From UBA2779 sp965232615 (GTDB lineage: Bacteria > Spirochaetota > Spirochaetia > DSM-2461): a stretch of 64,000 nucleotides of DNA. The notes below the pieces were generated by a model. That model was not told the DNA's origin. It searched no databases and saw only the letters and a program-made list of their open reading frames with translations. A program made the position numbers and the translations under genes. Location: the NCBI GenBank assembly GCA_965232615.1, contig OZ246985.1, positions 1,984,001 to 2,048,000 on the forward strand, in the 5' to 3' direction. Shown here piece after piece: positions 60,377 through 64,000 of this stretch (within the stretch, counting starts at the first letter, position 1; each line of letters opens with the position of its first letter).

Positions 60377-60536
60377 GGCAACCTCTAAAAAACCGTTTTC
60401 GGAATTTGGCGTAGTTGCGGTGCGTTCCTCGGAGCTTTGCTCCTGCGGTACGCACCTGCTTACGTGAGCATTTTGGCAACGCAGCAGTAGGGAAAAAGAT
60501 CAAGTCAAAAACAAATAAGGTTTTTTAGAGGTGCCC
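60377..60536 (-). repeat. MITE-like element, copy k (single unit)
   Basis: 160 bp, with GGCAACCTCTAAAAAACCG at the left and GGTTTTTTAGAGGTGCCC at the right. TAAT is duplicated at 60373-60376 and 60537-60540. One hairpin unit. The polA stop codon spans the element edge. Confidence 0.95.
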
Positions 60537-63232
60537 TAATGTATATCTCCCCACGATGTGCCTGCTTCAACCTCAGCACAGAGAGGTACCGAAAGCTCGA
60601 CAACCTCTTCCATAGCTGACTTCACCCTGCTGGAAAGTAGCGGTATTTCCGGCTCCTGTGCTTCGATCAATAATTCATCGTGAACCTGTAGCAGCATCTG
60701 TGCTGTGGGATGATGCTCCTTGAGGACCCGGTCAACAGAAATCATAGCCAGTTTCATAATATCTGCAGCAGTACCCTGTATTATTGAATTGACAGCTGCC
60801 CGTTCCGCAGCCGATTTTTCTATTCGATTACGGCTGTTGATACCTGGCAGAGGGCGAACCCGGCCATACATGGTTCTAATACCACTATCCCTTTCTGCAT
60901 TCTTAACAGCTTCATTGATGAATGACTTCACTCCACTATAGGTTAAAAAATAAGCATCGATGAAGTGCTTTGCCTCTTTTCGGCTAATTCTCAACTCATT
61001 GGAAAGACGGAACGCACTCATTCCATACATAACTCCAAAGTTAATAACCTTGCCCAGACGCCGTTGCTCAGAGGTGACTTCTGAAGTATCAATTCCATGC
61101 AGCAATGCCGCTGTTTGGGCATGAACATCTATTTGAGTACGAAAGGCCTCGGTAAGAGCTGTGTCACCGGAGATATGGGCTAGAATGACTAATTCAATTT
61201 GAGAGTAATCGGCTGATATGAATTGACAACCGGGAATGCTTTTGAATGCCTTGCGTATTCTACGACCATTTTCATCTCTGATTGGAATATTCTGGAGGTT
61301 GGGATTATTGCTGGACAGACGACCCGTAGCAGAACCTGTCTGGGAATAGCTTGTATGAATTCGTCCGTCCTGCGGATGCACCAACCGTGGCAGTGTGTCG
61401 ACATAGGTAGATTTCAGTTTTGTGAGTGAGCGGTATAAAAGTACCTGTTCCGGCAGAGGATCTTCTTTGACCATAGTACTGAGGACTGAATTATCGGTTG
61501 AATAACCGGTTTTTGTCTTCTTCCCCGGAGTTAAGCCTCGTTCCTCAAAGAGGATCTTTTGGAGTTGCTTTGATGATGCAATGTTAAATTCTTTCCCACA
61601 AAGAGAATGAATTTTTTTCGTCAGGTGATGAATCTCATCTCTGAGTTCTTCGGAATAAGCTTCGAGTTCAAAAATATCCAGTCCAATACCTTTCATTTCC
61701 ATCTCCGTAAGGATGGGGAGAAGTGGCATTTCATAATTCCAGAACACCCTGGATATGTCTTCATCAGTATCCATTAATGGCATAAAATGCTTGTACAGAT
61801 CCAGGGTGATCACCGCATCTTCAGCCGCATACTCCACGGCTTTATCCAGGGGAACATCATCGAAAGTCCCCCCTTTGGGAACAACTGAGGAAAACTTTGT
61901 CGTCTCTGTATTGAGGTACCGGGATGCCAGGGCATCCATCCCCACCGGCGATGAGGCGTCCAGCACCCAGGCAGCAATCATCGTATCAAACCATGCCGAT
62001 CCTATTGGAACTCCCGCCCGGCGGAGGACTTTCATATCGTACTTGAAATTCTGACCTATGATTCTAATCGGGTTGTTACAAAAAACCTCCGTCAGCCATT
62101 CAATCACAAGATTCTTTTCCAGGCATTCCCCATCGGGCCTCCTGAGAGGCAGGTAAGCCGCTTCCGTGGAATCGACGGCAAATGACAAACCAACAAGAGA
62201 AGCCTGCATTGGGTCGCGATTATCTGTTTCGGTGTCCAGAGCCACTGTTCCGGCCTCCAGAATTTTTTTCCTCCAGAAATCCAATTGATCTGTGGTAAGG
62301 ACTGCCGTATATGTGGTGGATTGGAGTTGATGACTGCTATCACCAGAGACGCTGTATTCTGGGTGGAGTGCGGTGATTTCATCCATGAGGGTTTTCATAT
62401 CCCTGTCCCGGCAGAATGATATGGCCGAATGAATGTCCACTGGCAGAGAACCCGCACTGTGAACAACATCAGCAATATCAAGATCTCTTCGAATTGTAAC
62501 CAGATGACGGCTCAGGCAGGCATCCTCCTGTCCTTGAATAAGCTTCGCAAGCTTTGAACCCCGGGCTGCTGTTTCAAGATTATTGTACAACTCATCCATA
62601 GAACCCCATTCTGAAATCAGTGCTGATGCGGTTTTTGGGCCGATACCTGCTACTCCAGGGATGTTGTCCGATGCATCACCCACCAGAGCCAGATAATCGA
62701 TGAATTGTTCGGGTTTCACACCTTTTTCTGCCAGGACTTCATCCACACCAATATGCTGGAGTCCGATTCCCCTGCCCGGTCTCAGGATTGAAACGGTACC
62801 GCCCACCAGTTGCATCAAATCCTTGTCTGAACTGATCAGCCGGCATACAATCCCCTGTGCATTGCAATAATCGGCCACAGAACCCATGATGTCATCCGCT
62901 TCAAATCCATCCATACGGACAACCGGGATACCCAGAAATCCAAGCATTTCCTCAATGAGCGGCACCTGTGCATGAAGATCTTCAGGAGCCGAATCCCGAT
63001 TGGCCTTGTACTCAGAATACTGCTGATGGCGAAAAGTTGGCCCGACAGAATCCAGAGCTACGATGATCTTCTCAGCACTATACTCATTCTGAAGAGACAG
63101 GATATGACGAATGAAAGCATATATTCCCGTAATGTTCTTCCCATCCCTGTCGGTCAGAGGCCTGTTGATAAGGGCAAAATACGATCGGTAAATGAGTCCA
63201 TATCCATCAAGGATGTATACATCTTTGTTCAT
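60536..63232 (-). CDS. polA: DNA polymerase I
   Basis: Replication and repair polymerase that removes RNA primers. 898 residues in three domains. The 5'-3' exonuclease is N-terminal (YILDGYGLIYRSYFAL, MDGFEADDIMGSVADYC, GDASDNIPGVAGIGPKTAS). The proofreading 3'-5' exonuclease keeps its acidic residues (VALDTETDNRDP, GQNFKYDMKVL, YAAEDAVITLDLY). The polymerase domain has SADYSQIELVILAHISGD (motif A), RRLGKVINFGVMYGMSAF (motif B) and LLQVHDELLIEA (motif C). Both exonucleases look functional. MITE copy k lies at its stop. Confidence 0.97.
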   Translation of the reverse strand: MNKDVYILDGYGLIYRSYFALINRPLTDRDGKNITGIYAFIRHILSLQNEYSAEKIIVALDSVGPTFRHQQYSEYKANRDSAPEDLHAQVPLIEEMLGFLGIPVVRMDGFEADDIMGSVADYCNAQGIVCRLISSDKDLMQLVGGTVSILRPGRGIGLQHIGVDEVLAEKGVKPEQFIDYLALVGDASDNIPGVAGIGPKTASALISEWGSMDELYNNLETAARGSKLAKLIQGQEDACLSRHLVTIRRDLDIADVVHSAGSLPVDIHSAISFCRDRDMKTLMDEITALHPEYSVSGDSSHQLQSTTYTAVLTTDQLDFWRKKILEAGTVALDTETDNRDPMQASLVGLSFAVDSTEAAYLPLRRPDGECLEKNLVIEWLTEVFCNNPIRIIGQNFKYDMKVLRRAGVPIGSAWFDTMIAAWVLDASSPVGMDALASRYLNTETTKFSSVVPKGGTFDDVPLDKAVEYAAEDAVITLDLYKHFMPLMDTDEDISRVFWNYEMPLLPILTEMEMKGIGLDIFELEAYSEELRDEIHHLTKKIHSLCGKEFNIASSKQLQKILFEERGLTPGKKTKTGYSTDNSVLSTMVKEDPLPEQVLLYRSLTKLKSTYVDTLPRLVHPQDGRIHTSYSQTGSATGRLSSNNPNLQNIPIRDENGRRIRKAFKSIPGCQFISADYSQIELVILAHISGDTALTEAFRTQIDVHAQTAALLHGIDTSEVTSEQRRLGKVINFGVMYGMSAFRLSNELRISRKEAKHFIDAYFLTYSGVKSFINEAVKNAERDSGIRTMYGRVRPLPGINSRNRIEKSAAERAAVNSIIQGTAADIMKLAMISVDRVLKEHHPTAQMLLQVHDELLIEAQEPEIPLLSSRVKSAMEEVVELSVPLCAEVEAGTSWGDIH

Positions 63233-63243
63233 GACAATTTGTA

Positions 63244-63693
63244 TTATAGTTGCAAATCAATACATTGGGGAGCAGGAATCTGATAGATATTATTAACAGG
63301 TGGGAATTTTCGACGTTGTTTGAGTTCATTGGCCAGCTTCTTCATCCGTTCTCCAAGCTTCTTACACATTTCACGGCTTCGTGATGCCAGTTTTACCGCC
63401 ACTTTTTCATTGTATTCCAGTAAAACTGTGTGCAGTTTCACTGCTTTTGCATCCTTTATTCTTATCCTCGCGATATTGAGCACCTGTTCCATTCGCCTTG
63501 TGGATTGTTCAAGCTCAATAACAAGAGAAGTAAATGAATATCTTTCCAGAATAAACAAATTCTTATACAGAAGATTGTCTATAGATTTAAGGCATGAATC
63601 GTACTGAGCAAAAGACAAGTCCAGAGATCGTTGAACATCCCTCCACCACTCGGGATAACAAATCTGACTGTTATCCAGCAAGGTTGATCCCAC
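63244..63693 (-). CDS. Hypothetical protein after fliS
   Basis: About 149 residues, largely helical and basic (RIRIKDAKAVKLHTVLLEYNE, SREMCKKLGERMKKLANELK). No family recognised. The frame is open to 63771, but a GTG at 63693 with AAGGAAAT upstream, inside the fliS end, gives a small overlap and is the likelier start. A flagellar or FliS-linked role is possible from context only, such as a FlgN- or FliT-like chaperone. Confidence 0.6.
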   Translation of the reverse strand: MGSTLLDNSQICYPEWWRDVQRSLDLSFAQYDSCLKSIDNLLYKNLFILERYSFTSLVIELEQSTRRMEQVLNIARIRIKDAKAVKLHTVLLEYNEKVAVKLASRSREMCKKLGERMKKLANELKQRRKFPPVNNIYQIPAPQCIDLQL

Positions 63694-64000
63694 GGGATAT
63701 TTCCTTACCTTCAATTTCCACGGTTCCCTCAATGGAATTCCAGGCATCACGAAGTTCAACCATGTATTCACTGACCTGTTTCAGTCCTGCTGGATTCTTT
63801 GAAATATTAGCATCGATCAGTATTTGATTGAAATACATATAGAGATGAAAGAGATTCCGGGCAATTTCATTACCATTCTCAAAATCCAATGAAACCATCA
63901 GCTCAGTGATAATATCCTGGGCTTTTATAATAGCATTGTGAGCAGATTCCAGATTTGGCTGTTGACGCCCAAGCTCATCCCGGGCAACCTGTAACTGTTT
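63671..64000 (-). CDS. fliS: Flagellar secretion chaperone FliS (partial)
   Basis: FliS binds newly made flagellin and prevents early polymerisation. The C-terminal part of the gene is visible and runs off the window: AHNAIIKAQDIITELMVSL, then NEIARNLFHLYMYFNQILID and AWNSIEGTVEI. The ALYxYxxxxL-like LHLYMYFNQIL segment and preceding helix are characteristic. It indicates a flagellated cell. Confidence 0.85.
   Translation of the reverse strand, partial: KQLQVARDELGRQQPNLESAHNAIIKAQDIITELMVSLDFENGNEIARNLFHLYMYFNQILIDANISKNPAGLKQVSEYMVELRDAWNSIEGTVEIEGKEISRGINLAG

Overview
The window looks like part of the chromosome of a free-living spirochaete (Spirochaetales, Treponema/Spirochaeta type). 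The markers are a class I (archaeal-type) lysyl-tRNA synthetase, a FabV enoyl reductase like that of Treponema denticola, a PUR-domain DUF3276 protein, a flagellar FliS end, a single bifunctional Rel protein and a BMP-type nucleoside ABC transporter. This placement is inferred from gene content, not from a database search.

The left third is accessory DNA. Positions 21-3535 hold a type II restriction-modification pair, a protein with a CFLTTA motif and a retropepsin-like protease. All point the same way, and attC-like sites sit at their 3' sides, so this resembles a relic integron cassette array. An intact IS256-family element (3741-5141) follows, then a complete type II-C CRISPR-Cas9 locus. 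That locus has 24 identical 36-bp repeats (5162-6709), cas2, cas1, cas9 and a tracrRNA gene with its own promoter and terminator (11435-11562). A decayed IS256 copy in the opposite orientation (11615-12218) closes the block. Each CRISPR repeat contains a near-consensus sigma70 promoter (TTGAAC, 16 bp, TATACT), so each crRNA may be transcribed from its own repeat.

From 12.3 to 31 kb housekeeping and metabolic genes are mixed with decay. They include a dicarboxylate/glutamate symporter, tRNA-Gly(CCC), a decarboxylase pseudogene, a VOC protein, an orphan XdhC, arginine deiminase, cobS-cobC, an Rpn-like nuclease, a nucleoside-phosphorylase/radical-SAM fusion, a MATE exporter, a rhomboid protease, prfA-prmC-rel and trmL. 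From 31 to 44 kb come a PUR-protein cluster, leuB, a four-gene nucleoside ABC transporter, lysS and a FecR/PEGA/propeller lipoprotein. Positions 45.4-48.7 kb are a graveyard of ISL3 and IS30 remnants, a lipA fragment and a metalloprotease pair. From 50 to 58.6 kb lies a divergent type II fatty-acid synthesis locus: fabH-G-F-Z-V on the minus strand and accB-C-D-A on the plus strand, controlled from one 14-bp palindrome. The end holds a SPOR protein, coaE, polA and fliS.

The most unusual feature is a dispersed, non-coding, MITE-like repeat family with eleven copies plus one fragment inside the IS256 relic. The ends are GGGCACCTCTAAAAA-type inverted repeats. Five copies are flanked by perfect 4-bp target duplications. 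Copy lengths are quantised as about 160 bp plus multiples of a 96-bp (or 51- or 87-bp) strong-hairpin unit. Several copies supply the stop codon or C-terminal tail of the neighbouring gene.
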